Part shown: one piece after another, positions 1-12,418 of the stretch
Layout of the letters: each line of letters opens with the position of its first letter
Numbering within the stretch: position 1 is the first letter of the stretch
NCBI RefSeq assembly: GCF_026745355.1
Contig: NC_079208.1
Location: forward strand, 47,197,577-47,261,576
DNA: 64,000 bases
DNA from: Beta vulgaris subsp. vulgaris
Taxonomy: Eukaryota > Streptophyta > Magnoliopsida > Caryophyllales > Amaranthaceae
Direction of reading: 5' to 3'
Program-made: the position numbers and the translations under genes
Notes under the pieces: generated by a model
Seen by the model: the letters and a program-made list of their open reading frames with translations, nothing else
What the model was told of the DNA's origin: nothing
Databases searched by the model: none

Positions 1-450
1 GAATGAGTCAATCTCTGATACCGACATCTATGTTATGCAGGCCATATCGGAATATCTTAACGGTGTTCACCACTTGGGCCATTGTTAAATGGGCCTGGGT
101 CTGATCCAGTACTTACTCAATGCACCTATGGGCCTAAATATAAGTATCAAAAGAGGACAGAATTGTATTCAACCAATAGGAGCAGTGTCCTACTTTGCTT
201 AGGACACTGTTGGCTCCTATAATACCTCATGATCTAAATCATAAGGTACATACACATATACTAATATACTCTACTTGAGATATACCGGTTATTATCCTTT
301 GCTGACTTAGGCACCGAAAGAGCGTTCCTCGAATCAACACCAGAGGTTAGTTTACGTGTTCTATCTTGAAGGACATCAAACCGGTATACGAATCTGAAGG
401 ATACCGGTTCACTCCTACAACATTTATTCCATACTGGAACAATTTCATAA
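1..450 (+). mobile_element. Possible LTR remnant
   Basis: This stretch has the look of a retrotransposon LTR end. It has a TATA-like AAATATAAG near 137, a strong stem-loop at 178-218 and a segment near 298-315 (TTTGCTGACTTAGGCACCG) of the kind often found near the 3' ends of plant LTRs. No matching second LTR, primer binding site or coding part is visible in the window, so assignment and orientation are guesses. The open frame at 261-668 on the minus strand has no recognisable domain and I do not treat it as a gene. Confidence 0.3.
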
Positions 451-1374
451 GTTTTAGTTCCTTTGGCATGTAACATGACACTTATGGTGCATTTGGTAGT
501 TGTTAATAAATGATGGTGATGGTAATGAATTATAAGAGAAGCACCTTTAAAATCTCTATGTGGAGCCAATTTCAACCCCCAACTTTGTGCTCTTTTCTTT
601 ATAGGAAAGCAATTTCCCCCCCTAAGTTTATGTTTTTTTCTCCAAGGGGAAGCAATTTTCATTACCATCCATTACCACCTACAAGCTGATATTGGATCAT
701 AATGGAAATTCAAAAAGAAAGATAGACACTTTATAATAAAGTAGCATTACCATGGGAATGAATAATGATTTTCTTTGCAAATTTACATACAAATTCATTA
801 CTATTACCACTATTTATAACTAACTATCAAACAAGTCGTTAAGTAAAGTTGCAAACTTGCAACTATTCTTAAGCATTGTTAGTGATAACCATTTCTCCAT
901 CCGAGCGATGAATTAAAACAAGCAAGCATGCATGTTTTTTTTTTGTTCTAGCTGGAGAAGTCGTCAATTCAGTCGACATAGGTTAAAACACACTTCCTCC
1001 ATCGTCCTTTTTTATTACAACAATTAAGTTTTCACGCTTGCCAATGCACAATGTAAATTATGGAAATCTTTGATTACTTCGTAATGAAATTCAAAAAATT
1101 GATTTTTGAAAGCATATATCAAGACAAAACCCGCATGACTATATTTTTCCTTACGTAAAAATCACGATAAATCGTGAAAAGAGTGATGGATGAATAGTGT
1201 AAAAACTCAAGTCTTGCAATAGAAAACGAACATAGGAAGTATGAACTATGTAAAACATAGTATAATAACAAACGATGATTAATTGCGAGTTTCTAGATTC
1301 AATTCTAGTTTCAATCAAATTTCTTTCAATAATACATTTAGGTCAATTTATCGGATCGAGTCAAAGATTTTCAG
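451..1374. other. Intergenic, no gene seen
   Basis: AT-rich sequence without a convincing reading frame. Around 500-670 there are a few ATTACCATC-type motifs like those in the Tourist-like MITEs further on, so part of it may be old MITE material. Nothing else is recognised. Confidence 0.4.
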
Positions 1375-1838
1375 TGATATGATTTCAATTGGGAAAGCTG
1401 GTGGAAATAAAAATAAATCAAAAGAAGCTGAGCTGGAGGAATTGGAGCATGAGCTGGAGGAATTGGAGCCTAACAGAATTTAGCTCAACAGTCATGAGCT
1501 CACATGATGTCAGTAACCAATTTTTTTTGGGGGGGGGGGGTGTACGGCTACCTGTCATAACCACCTAGCTATTATAAGTTCTTTTTATGTAATTTTCCTT
1601 CTGTTATTTCCTTTCTGTTAGGATTGAATGAAATGGCTATTGACAGTCAGATGGTGTAAGTATGAGATATATATGAAAATACACCTTCTCTCTCTCTCTC
1701 TCTCTTAAATTTCTTCTTACTGTTCTGTAGAGTTTTTCCTTCAGACTCCTTCTCTTGTGGAGTTTCTGAGTTAAGCTTAATTAGAATCTTCCTCCGTCTC
1801 TTCTACTATAGTCCAAGGAGGTTCATAGAACTATATCA
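1375..1838 (+). repeat. 5' LTR of chromovirus
   Basis: About 464 bp, beginning TGATATG and ending about CTATATCA, so it has the usual TG...CA ends. It contains a CT dinucleotide run at about 1687-1706 that is reduced in the 3' LTR, and a G run at 1531-1540. The start matches the 3' LTR at 6367 almost base for base. Confidence 0.85.
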
Positions 1839-1853
1839 TTGGGATTCGAGCTA
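1839..1853 (+). other. Degenerate primer binding site
   Basis: TTGGGATTCGAGCTA follows the 5' LTR immediately. It resembles the initiator-Met tRNA primer site (TGGTATCAGAGC) used by most plant LTR elements, with several mismatches. Position supports it, sequence only partly. Confidence 0.45.
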
Positions 1854-1872
1854 GCCTGGTTCTTGGCGCATC

Positions 1873-4800
1873 ATGGTTCAAACGACGCGCAGCAGCAGTA
1901 GAACGGAAGACCGGGAAGCTATGTATGCAGAGCTTCAGAATTTAGAAACCACCCCGAGACTTCTCTTGGATGAACAAGGTAAAAGAGTCGATACTCCTTG
2001 CAATTTGAATTATGAAAATATTGAGAAGAACACTAAATCAATTGTTGATGGGTTTATTTGTGCAAATTGCTAAGTTGGTTGAAAAATCAAATGAGGGGAC
2101 CCCAAACTTTGAATCATTTAAACAAAATAAATTTTCCAGTAGCTTAACTAAGGTCAATTTTCCTAAGTTTAATGATGACAAACTGAAGCTGTGGTTGTAT
2201 AGATATTTGCAATTTTTTGAGTTGGATGGTATTGGAGACCCTAATTGAGTTAAACTTGCATCTATACATTTAGAAGGCAAGGCATTGTTACGGCATCAAA
2301 CTTATATGACAGATGGAAAGAATGAGTCGCCTAGCTGGGAGCACTATGTCACTGATATTATTGCTAGATTTGGAGACCTCTTTAATGACCCCATGACAGA
2401 TTAAAAAGCCCTTAAGCAACAACATAGATCGATACGTTATTACCATGATTACTTTGACAAATTGGCTAGCAGATTATCCCTGAATGAGGAATACATGTTG
2501 AGTTGTTATCTATGAGGATTGGATGATGATATTAGAGGGTTGTGAGAACGTTCAGTCCCAAAACAATCTAGCAGGCCCATTGTTTAGCCAAACTCCAAGA
2601 AGCCACCAACAAAGCCAAGAAAGATAAAATGACACCCCCTCCTAAACTACCCCCTACTTCCAAACCCACCTACACCCAAAACCTAGAAACAATTTCAACC
2701 TTCCTGGAAACCAAATACAGCCCCACCACAAAAAAGACCTCCATTCAATCCTAATAGAAAAACCTTAACACCTGCTGAGTTAAATGAAAAAAAAGTCTAA
2801 GGGGTTGTGCTTTCTGGTGTGATGAAAAATATGAGTTTGGGAACAACTATAAGGGGAAGAATAAACCACTCCTATACTATCTAGAGTTGGAGGAAATAGA
2901 AGAGGGCCTGGAATAATTTGGAGAAGATGGAAGAGAAGATAAGGATGAGTTGGTGTGTGTTCAAATTTCCATAGACACTATGGAAGGGGTAAACACCTTC
3001 CAAACCATGATGGTCACTACCCACCATGGAAAGAGAACCTTGCATTTACTCTTAGATAGTGGTAGCACCCACAACTTTATTAATAGGAGTGTGGCAGCTA
3101 AGCTGAATTGCAAGGTAGAAACTATTTCTCTCATGTTGGTGAAGGTAGCTGATGGAGGGCAGATAAGATGTGATGCTATTATCAAGGTTTCCAGTGGCAA
3201 ATGCAAGGGAAACCATTTTAAACCGACTTATTACTTCCTTTGAGTGGGAGCGATATAGTATTGGGCATCCAATGCTTTGCTACCTTGGGACCAATTCTAT
3301 GGAATTTTAGCAACCTAACTATGTATTTCCGGCACCTAGGCCGGAAGTTTAAGCAAGCTTAGGGGAGCAAATCGCCAGAAGTTATAGGGTATACAAATTA
3401 ACCAATTGAATAAAATACTTCAAACATCTAATGAACTCTCAATGAATACAAATGATGCCAACCTCAATCCGTTACAGCCCACAACTGATGACCCTAAACC
3501 CTTCTCCAACTACTGAAATTTCCATTGACCTTGTCATTGTTTTAGAGCAGTTCCAACCTATCTTCGAAACCCCAACTGGTCTATGTACAACTAGACTAGC
3601 TTTTGACCATAAAATACCTCTGAAGGAGGGAACTGATACCATCAACATCAGGCCCTAAAGATACCCTTTCACTCAGAAAATCGTTATTGAAGAACTAGTG
3701 CAAGAGTTGAAGAACCAAGGCACTATTAGGGATAGTAAAAGTCCCTTTGCAGCACCTGTTGTCCTTGTGAATAAGAAATATGAATGGTGGAGAATGTGTG
3801 TGGATTAGAGAACCCTTAATAAGGCTTCAATCAAAAATAAGTTTCCTATTCCTATTATTGAAGAGTTCGTTATTAGATGAATTGCATGGCACTCAATTTT
3901 TCTCGAAAAATGATCTTAAATCTGGTTATCATCATATTAGAGTGCATTCTGGTGACATTCACAAAACTGCATTTAAGACACATTTTGGACACTTTGAATA
4001 CCTAGCTAGTTATACCTTTTGGGCTAACTAATGCACCATGTACCTTTCAGGCCTTGATGAACCATGTTTTCGAAAATTTCCTAAGGAAATTTGGCCTTGT
4101 ATTCTTTGATGACATTCTTGCAAACAACTCTAGTTAGGAGCAACATTTAAACCACTTAACTACTATTTTTAAGACCATGCAGGAACATTCCTTACATGCT
4201 AACCTAAAAAAGAGTTCATTCGGGTCTACCAAAGTGCACTATTTAAGTCATGTTATAACTCAAAATGGGGTGCACACTGAACCTGAGAAGATTCAGGCAA
4301 TTGTTACTTGGCCTCAACCTAAAAACATTAAACAACTTAGAGGTTTTTTGGGCTTAACAGGCTATCACAGGAGATTCATAAGAGACTATGGCAAGATTTG
4401 CAAGCCTCTTACTGCCCTGTTGAAGAAGCAAGCTTTCCATTGGACTCCTACAGCAACTGAAGCATTTGAAGCTCTTAAAAGAGTCATGACTACACCCCCT
4501 GTATTGGCTTTGCGTAACTTTAATGACCAATTTGTTATTGAGATTGATGCCTCAGGTGTAGGCATTGGAGCAGTCTTAATGCAACATGGACATCCTATTG
4601 CATATTTAAGCAATGCTTTGGCTGACAGAAATCTACGCTTATGTGCTTATGAGAGAGAGTTGATTGCAGTTGTCTTTGCAGTCCAAAAATGACATCATTA
4701 TCTTATTATACATCCTTTCACCATAAGGACAGATCAACAAAGTCTCAATTTTTTGTTGGAACATAAGTTGGCTACACCTTCCAACAGAAATGGCTCTCTA

Positions 4801-6369
4801 CATTGGTTGGCTATGATTATATCATTGATTATAAAAAGGGAGTGGAGAATAAAGTGGTTGATACTCTATGAAGGATCCCAAGTGCCACTCTCCTCCAAGT
4901 AAATGTTAGCAGTATTCACTCCACCATGTGGGAAGATATTCAAGCGTAATGGGAGACAGATCCAAACCTGAAGCAGTTGATTGCAAATCTAGGGAGGGAT
5001 CCCAGCTCTCATTAACATTTTGTTTGGAAAGATAATTAGCTCGTAAGGAAGGGAAGATTTGTAATTGGGCATTGTGTGCAACTAAAACACAAAATCATGC
5101 TCTGGATGCATGATTCTTTAGTAGGCGGTCATTCAGGGGTTCAAGCCACACTCAAGAGGGTGAAAACTCTCTTCTACTAGTCTGTTATGAAGAGGGTCAT
5201 CACTGATTACATCAACGAATAATGCACTGTGTGTCAAACATGTAAATATGACAGTAGTGCTTATCCTGGCCTCCTGAACCTCTACCCATACCTGAGAGAG
5301 TTTGAGAGGAAGTGGCAATGGACTTCGTTGAAGGTCTTCCAAAATCTATGGGGAAGGAAGTCATTTTGGTGGTTATTAAGAGACTTAGCAAGTATGCACA
5401 TTTCATTGCTCTATCTCAACCTTTCACATCCCTTAAGGTAGCCCAAACTTATATTGATCACATATATATATATATATAAACTGCATGAGACAGAGATAAA
5501 ATATTCATCATTACTTTTTGGACTGAAATGATGGCATTATATGGTGTACAACAACACCTCTCCACTACATACCACCCTTAAACATATGGATAATATGAGG
5601 TTCTTAATAGGTGCTTAGAAACCTATCTTAGGTGTATGTTTAGTGACACTCCACAACATTGGGCTAAATGTATGGTTGCCTCTTGCAGAAATTTGGTACA
5701 ATACTACATTCGACTCCTCCATTCATACCACTCCTTATGAGGTGTTGTATGATAACCTCCTCCCACACATCATCCTTACTTGGCTGGCAGCAATAACATG
5801 GATATGGTGGATAGAAGTCTTCAACAAAGAGAATGTGCCATTTCTTTTGCCCAAACAACATCTGACCATGCATAGAATCACAGTAAATAGCAGATAAGTA
5901 GAGGTCTGAGAGACGATTTGATTGCGAATTAGGTTTACCTCAAGCTTCAACCATACAAACAACAATCTGTGGAATACCGCAGCAATCATTAGCTGCCTGC
6001 TAAGTATTTTGGGCCTTACATGGTCATTCAGAAAACAGGAAAAGTAGCCTATACTCTACAATTACCAGCTTCATCTAAAATTCATCCCACATGTCATGTT
6101 TCCCAGCTTAAAAAACACTATGGTCCACTTAATAACCTTCCTGATATTTCTATCCCTTCTCATGAACCCTCACAACCCAAGACTCCTTGGAAACTCACGA
6201 CAAAAGAATTGTAAAGAAACGCAATCATGCAGTTGTCCAGTGGCTTATACAATGGTCAGGTTCAGCACCAGAGGATGCTACCTGGAAAGAGGCGGTTGCC
6301 ATTGAGGAGATGTACCCTAATTTTGATCCTTGGGCCGGGTCAAGGATCCTCTCATGGGGGAGGCATTGA
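1873..6369 (+). pseudogene. Chromovirus gag-pol remnant
   Basis: The gag start is MVQTTRSSSRTED at 1873. A gag core (FPKFN...LWLY...FFELDGIGDPN) is at 2150-2246 and is cut by a TGA. The protease motif LLDSGSTHNFI is near 3049-3081. Reverse transcriptase is recognisable from [15 protein letters not shown] (about 3900) to the FFDDIL active-site variant (about 4107-4124). RNase H with EIDASGVGIGAVL is near 4540-4580. Integrase remnants run through 5100-5900 in several frames. The chromodomain-like end (VQWLIQWSGSAPEDATWKEA) is at 6233-6292 and its frame closes at a TGA overlapping the LTR start. Many stops and frameshifts mean it cannot make the polyprotein. Confidence 0.9.
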
Positions 6370-7030
6370 TATGATCTCAATTGGGAAAGTTGGGAAAATA
6401 AAAATAAATCAAAAGAAGCTGAGCTGGAGTAATTAGAGCATGAGCTGGAGGAATTGGGGCCTAACAAAATTTAGCTCAACAATCATGAGCTCACATGATG
6501 TCAGCAAGAATCTTTTGAGGGAGTTGTACGACCACCTATCATAACCACCTTGCTATTATTACAATTTCCTTTTATCAGTTTATGTAATTTTCCTTATGTT
6601 ATTTCCCTTTTGTTAAGACTGAATAAATGGCTATAAATAGTCAGATGATGTAAGTATGAGATATATATATGAAAATACACCTCTCTTAATTTTTTCTTAT
6701 TGTTCTTAGAGTTTTCCCTTCAAACTCCTCTTGTGGAGTTTCTGGGTTAAGCTTAGAATCTTCCTCCATCTCTTTTACTTCCTCCGTTTCTTTTTACTCG
6801 CTACACTTCTCATTTCATGAACTCCTAGGCAATTTTTGGAGAAGAGAGAGGTAGAGAGTAAAAAGAAAAGGGACCCATGTGGGAGGAGAGAGATAGAGAG
6901 AGTTTATTGCCCAAAAAAGAAGTGTAGCAAGTAATGTGAAACTTCCCATAATGGAAAGTGTAGCGAGTAAAAAGAAACGGAGGAAGTATTAAAGATCAAT
7001 GAGGTTCATATCCATTTAAGAACCATATTA
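6367..7030 (+). repeat. 3' LTR of chromovirus with MITE
   Basis: It matches the 5' LTR from TGATATGAT onward. It is lengthened by a 209-bp Stowaway-type MITE at 6778-6986. After the MITE the homology resumes (GAGGTTCATA) and fades between 7011 and 7034, so the 3' border is approximate. Confidence 0.8.
6778..6986. mobile_element. Stowaway-type MITE in LTR
   Basis: The ends are CTTCCTCCGTTTCTTTTTAC and its reverse complement, flanked by TA on both sides (6776-6777 and 6987-6988). The inverted repeats extend about 35 bp (through CTCGCTACACTT). No coding capacity. TA target duplication and the CTCCNTCCGT-like end are Stowaway (Tc1/mariner) hallmarks. The 5' LTR lacks it, so it inserted after the retroelement did. 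Confidence 0.9.
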
Positions 7031-7388
7031 TCCAGGTCTAGCCTTGGCACTCGAGGACTATAATTCAAGCATGATGTAAAGGGGAGGGAACAAAAGAATT
7101 AGACAACAAAATAAGGAGACATGCTAATTTCACATTTTGGTTAATCATACAGAGCATATTATTTCAACAGCCTTTTTACATTCAATAAGCTAGCAGAGAC
7201 TGATTGTGAAGAATCATGTCCCTGCTGAATCAGGATCATCATTGATGTAATCTATCAAATGTCTGAATCACAAATTACATTATGAATAGCTGTAAATGAG
7301 CATAAGCCATCGAATGTTGTGCATTTCCAACAGCAGATGCAATGTTGTGTAAATAGATACCAATCAATGAGCAACAGTCATAATATCA
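7031..7388. other. Spacer and cathepsin B 3' UTR
   Basis: Between the retroelement and the stop codon of the minus-strand protease gene. The part next to 7389 should hold the 3' UTR of that gene. No separate gene is seen. Confidence 0.5.
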
Positions 7389-10300
7389 TTACAGGGAAGC
7401 AGCACCAGCGTCATCAGAACCGGTCACCACCTCAAACAAGTTTTTGGGTGAAGGCATGCCACCCACGACGTCTTCTTCAACGCAACATTCATTTGTTCCT
7501 CGACTGATCATGAAGTATCCGTCCTGTCATAATTGAGGAGCGGTTTATGAGTCCCAAACAAATTGTAATCAGGTGTGCTAAAGCTGATATTAGTACAAAG
7601 ACGAGGAGAGAGAACAAACTTACATCACCCCAACTTTTGTTCCACTGATTTGCTACAAGCTGTGAAACATGACATCCAGTTAGAAGGTGCCCAAATTAAA
7701 AAAAAATGACCGATTTCTCTTTAGAAAAAAAGGTTTAAAAGGTATGAGAACAAACCCAATAATCTTCTCCATCTGCTGTAGTTCCCCATCCAATCAGCTT
7801 AACAGCATGTCCTCCAAGGTATTCCCCAGTTACATGTTTGTAAACCCCTGACTTGTAATGAGCAAAATCCTGTAAACAATAGCATTAAGATTGAGCAAAA
7901 GAGCAGAAGAATCTACTCTGTTTTAATCCTGGACTGGGGGCGTTAACGACCCCAACTGAGCCTGAGATCGGGGTCACTCAGCTCAAAACACTTACATTTG
8001 AGCTTGATGGAATCTTGAGCTTAATTTATCAAGTTTCATACCTTAAATTTCTAACTTGATTCCTAAACTTATAATCAAGCTCAAAACTTGATTTCTAATA
8101 TGTCAAGTTTTTGCTATTATTCCCTTTCAGTTTCTCACCCATCTTCTGCACATTTTTACTATTAATTTCTTTCTAATGTTTAAAAGATAATAGTGAAAAA
8201 GAAAATCCAGTTCCTTTACAAGCTTCACATATCGAACTTAGCTGTGCGACTCAAAAAACGTTGAGTCAGCTACGCTCATTAGCACCCTTATCATAGACCT
8301 CCATTTTTTCTAACTCAAGTCCCTTCTCCTGGTTGAGAAATTGACTACTTTCAATTCAAAAAATTGCTGTTAAATGATTCAGAGTTCAGTCCTTTTACCT
8401 CGTAAACATCGAAAGCCACCTCAACAGGTCCATTCTTGTAGAGTTCAGCCATGATCTGTTGTGGGTCTTGTTTAATCCTGTAGGCATTTGCACCATAATG
8501 CTTTGATTGTTTCCATAGTTGGTTGCCAGCCACACATTTCCTCACACACTTTGGAGTAGGGTAACCAGGCTCACATCCTGGGTGGGAGCAGCCAGTAGTG
8601 TCAAAGTACGGATCACACTGTCACAAAGAAATCAATCTCAACATTTAGATATGAGGGGTTACAACAGAGGTTGAAAAGGTAAAAAATTAAGCCTTTAGTT
8701 CAAGAAAGATATTTTACCTCTTCAGTAACAACACCATGGTGAACAAAATAGCGCCAGGCAAAAATAGGCGTTCCACCATTACATCCGGAGCCACACATGA
8801 ATCCACAGCATGCCAAGAGATCGTTAACTGATAACGAGATGTTCTACAAGGAAATATTTGGAAGGAAACCAAAGTTTTGATATATTGACAAGGAGGTGAA
8901 AAAATAATAGTTTTATAATAACAAAAATAAGAGAAAGCAATTACCATGCCATAATGTATGCAGAAACGATCTTGAAGGGCTTCAACAGCAGCATATGCCC
9001 AACAAGAACCACAGTGACCCTATTTGACAGAGAGCAGAAAATCAATTTGAGTGACTTGAAAGTTGAGACTTATCTTATTGCCATTTAATCTAATATATCT
9101 AATAGAATGTCAAGTACCTGGTCTTTGATGTGGAATCAAACAAACGCCCCAAGTAAGACAGAGGAAAAGGCAGACAGAAAATATTATAAGATGATCATTT
9201 CATGGATATAAATAGTAAGAAGAAATGAGAGTGACACAGCATTTAACTTACCATAGATTCTACCAATCGTACGACACTGAGGCCAAGCCTTTCTGGCATC
9301 AAACTCCTTTGGCAACTTTAAGGACCTATCATGGTGTACGACAGGGATATTCCTCTTCTCACCCGGTGGAGTTTTTCTAGCTCCTAAGATGCGCTTGAAT
9401 TGGCCAACCTTAACAATGAAAAGAAATAGATACAGCAGTGAGAACTTTGCACGAGCCTAACAAGTTACAGTACGATCACTCGCGTTGCTAAAGACAGAAG
9501 ATGAAGTCTTCCTTTCATCTGATAATTATCAGATACAATTTGAATAAGAACTCACTGTATAATCAGATAATTGCTGGTTCATGCCAGCCTTCCATCCAGC
9601 TTTTGGATTTCCATTTATTGAATTTATCATTGAGTCCTGAAACAAGAATTTGGAGTTGAAATGTTAATATAGAGATGGCTAATCAGTTATATACAGCACT
9701 CAAGTTACCAACTTACAAGAGCAATACCTGAAGAAGGTTGGAGTTCAACTTTAGCTCAGGTACTGATTCTGCCACAAAAATCTGCAATCAACATAAATTA
9801 CCATAAGTTGCCACAAACAAAGTCAAGGAAGATTATATGACAATATCTGATACTGATACAATGGAATGTACAACATGCAGCTTCTGAAAAGTAGAAATCA
9901 AATTCTCTCGCTTCACAACTACTACAATAGAGCAAATCTTCCATAGTCTCATAGTTACAACTCCAAGAATGGGGCAGAGCAACAACGAAACTAGATAACA
10001 ACCACTGAAGAGAAAATAGAAGATTAATGCAAGTATGCTTGCATAGATAGTCCGGTGGCTGAGAACATCCGAAATTTAATATATGAAATCGCACCTTTGC
10101 AAGGAAAAGCACAAACTTATAATTAATATGGAAGCAGTGAATTTTGATTTCAATTTTCAGCAGGTTCAAGTACGGCCAGCAGTCAATTGGTTGTCTAATA
10201 TCTTTTGCAATCTATACAACCCTATTGAGTTTTCCTAACCATGGATAAGCATTAAATACACTCTCAAAATGGTAGTATATTAAGAACGAAGACAAAAGAC

Positions 10301-12418
10301 ACAAAGCTTAGATGGTGCACACGCTAGTACATGGAGCATGGTTCATGCGCACATGTACACGAATAATAAGTCAAATGTAAATAGATAACAAGTCAAATGA
10401 AAACATGTACATAGATAATAAGCCAAATGAACATATGTACATCGTTGTTGGTACATGTTCATTGGTATTGGTTTTTGTATACATAATCTAGTGCTTCATA
10501 TTCATCGTGCATATGGTTCTCTTCATACTGACGTGTACATGTACTAATTTGGGCAAAACACCAAATGCTCGGCACTTCAATAAGCTTAGTATTTCTTAGT
10601 CTTTAAGCTATGTTTAAAATTTTTTACTCACTATAAGATTATTAGTAGCATAATGCCGATAATAGCAATTGAATGAAGTGTCATAGCTAAGTTTATAAAA
10701 ATATCATCTTGACTTGATCCTGCTTCCTCTATTTATTTATTTTTAATACCGAATCGGGTTCTTCTCCAACCTATATCAAATAGAACATGTTGAGCCAAAT
10801 CTTCTTCATGTAAAACCTGCTTGATTTAGATCCGGAAAATCGTACGATTTTATGAAAGCATGTGCTATGGCTCAAATCCGTAATCAATCCTATTTCCGAT
10901 AAAAGCAGTTGACAATTGAACCCAAATTTCCCCATTATTTTTGTATCCGTAATAGTGTGAAAAGAAGTCCCGGCTCCAAGTTGTTCAAGACAAGAATAGT
11001 AGAGTAATGGTGTTGAGTTTCTCGACCCTAAAGTGCATCTAAGCGTTGAAGCCCAAGGTGATATGGAAGAATGGAAAAAGCACATTGATGCCCAGATCAA
11101 CCTTTTTATATCAAAATTTATTTATTTATTTATATAAACTGCACCTCACTTCAATGACATAATAAAAAGTACGCAAAATAGAAGTTTCTAGGAAATAGAA
11201 GAATGTGGGGTTGTTTGATTGACAAAAAATAAGAGACCGTGCGTCCCAGGGATTTCTATTTCCCACAAAAATAGAGGAAGCTGGTTACCTAATAGAACTT
11301 TACCTTCCATGATGAACCAAACAAAATGTTACTACATGAAACAATTAACTTCTCAGAAACTTCCTACGACCAACCAAAAGACCGCTTGGAATTAAAACCG
11401 CAGCCCCTCTTGGCAGAAAAAGAATGCTCTAAAAACTATAAGAAATACTAAATTCAATATTCCAAATTTTAAACCTTTCAACAAAGACAAATATCTCTTA
11501 CAAGTTCCAAATGATTATTAACAATTGTCACAAGTGAGCTAAAGTTCTGAATCAACCCACAAGAGCTTTACCAATATTATGGGAAGGACACAAATTTCTG
11601 TAGAGGCGGAGCCCTCAATAAATTTAAATACAGGACAAACTGTGATACAATTTACAAAAAGTTTTGCCAAAAGACAAATTTGCTAACTGACCCAGAACTG
11701 CCCACTAAAAATTCACCAAGGTCTCTCTATTGTCCTGCCCCATTCCACCAATACAAAATCTTTAAATCTTCAAACCAAAAATTGAAAATGAATTAAATGA
11801 AAATATTATCCAATCTCCTCATTTAAGAAGGTTATATAGTATTTAATTTCTTTTTAATCTACCCGATTTCACTTTCACGTTTGTTAACAGCTTAAACTCT
11901 GCTAATTAGCATTTTTAATTATCACTGATTAAAAATTATAAACTCATATCATGGAAATTTTTGTTCAGACGAATCAAATAAAATCCCGCATAGTCTTAAG
12001 TTATTTAGATAATGGAGTATTCCATAGGAATAGGTTTTGATTCCCAGTTCTTCACACAAGATCAAAATCAAACTTCCACTTTTTAGGCTTTTACAAATCA
12101 ACTAAATACTAGTACTTAATAAGTAATACATGATTAAATGAGTTACACCATCAAAGTTTCACAGATCTACTCATATCAAATCAACAATTTAGGAGATGAA
12201 AGATTCTAAACATTGGTATATCTTGAAATGGGTACCAAATAATTTTGACCAACTAAACCATCTATCAATCACAACTTTATAACAAAAAATATGCCAAAAA
12301 TAGAGATATTAATAAATGAAGAATTCATAAATTAATAAAGAGAGATGGGTAGATATATTACCGAAGGTGCTAGTAGTAGAAGAAGAAAAATTGATAAACC
12401 CAGAAAAGAAGACGCCAT
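7389..12418 (-). CDS. Cathepsin B-like cysteine protease
   Basis: A papain-family (C1A) endopeptidase of the secretory pathway and vacuole; in plants this family acts in senescence, defence and cell death. Coding exons read on the minus strand: 12418-12362, 9781-9728, 9636-9556, 9408-9252, 9122-9118 (5 nt), 9019-8945, 8843-8718, 8617-8399, 7869-7756, 7659-7624, 7523-7389. All have GT-AG borders, and the sum is 1059 nt, giving 352 residues, a normal length for plant cathepsin B. Residues 1 to about 20 ([19 protein letters not shown]) form a signal peptide. A propeptide follows. The catalytic triad is Cys124 (GHCGSCWA), His279 ([11 protein letters not shown]) and Asn300 (ANQWN). The occluding-loop region ([20 protein letters not shown]) marks cathepsin B rather than other papains. 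Oddities are AYAAVE instead of the usual AFGAVE, and ECCVEE where ECGIEE is usual. It appears intact. Confidence 0.93.
9118..9122 (-). other. 5-nt microexon of cathepsin B
   Basis: The upstream exon ends ATC TAT G before GTAAGT. The downstream exon begins GGT CAC TGT. The family motif needs Asp-Gln between them (I-x-D-Q-G-H-C-G-S-C). The only matching bases in the 232-nt gap are ACCAG at 9122-9118, preceded by AAAG and followed by the donor GTACTT. Inserting these five bases restores both the motif and the frame. Confidence 0.75.
9782..12361 (-). other. Long first intron of cathepsin B
   Basis: A 2.6-kb intron separates the signal-peptide exon from the propeptide exon. It holds a minus-strand open frame of 109 codons at 10771-11100 that I do not recognise. 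It also has AT-rich filler and repeated ACATGTACAT motifs near 10330-10460. No domain, inverted repeat or target duplication was found that would name an inserted element. Confidence 0.55.

Larger units (their letters stand above)
1375..7030 (+). mobile_element. Ty3/gypsy chromovirus, decayed
   Basis: A complete but dead LTR retrotransposon in plus orientation. Both LTRs begin TGATATGAT (1375 and 6367) and share about 460 bp of clearly similar sequence. Between them, in order, are gag, aspartic protease, reverse transcriptase, RNase H, integrase remnants and a C-terminal chromodomain, the order of Ty3/gypsy chromoviruses. The polypurine tract ATGGGGGAGG sits directly before the 3' LTR. Total size without the MITE is about 5.4 kb, small for the group and compatible with the Reina or a related clade (inference). 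The reading frame is broken many times. No clean target-site duplication was found: the bases before the 5' LTR are TTCAG and the 3' border is blurred. Confidence 0.9.

Noticed and set aside
261..668. 135-codon minus-strand frame
   Set aside because: No domain, no start context, and it crosses an LTR-like region into unrelated sequence.
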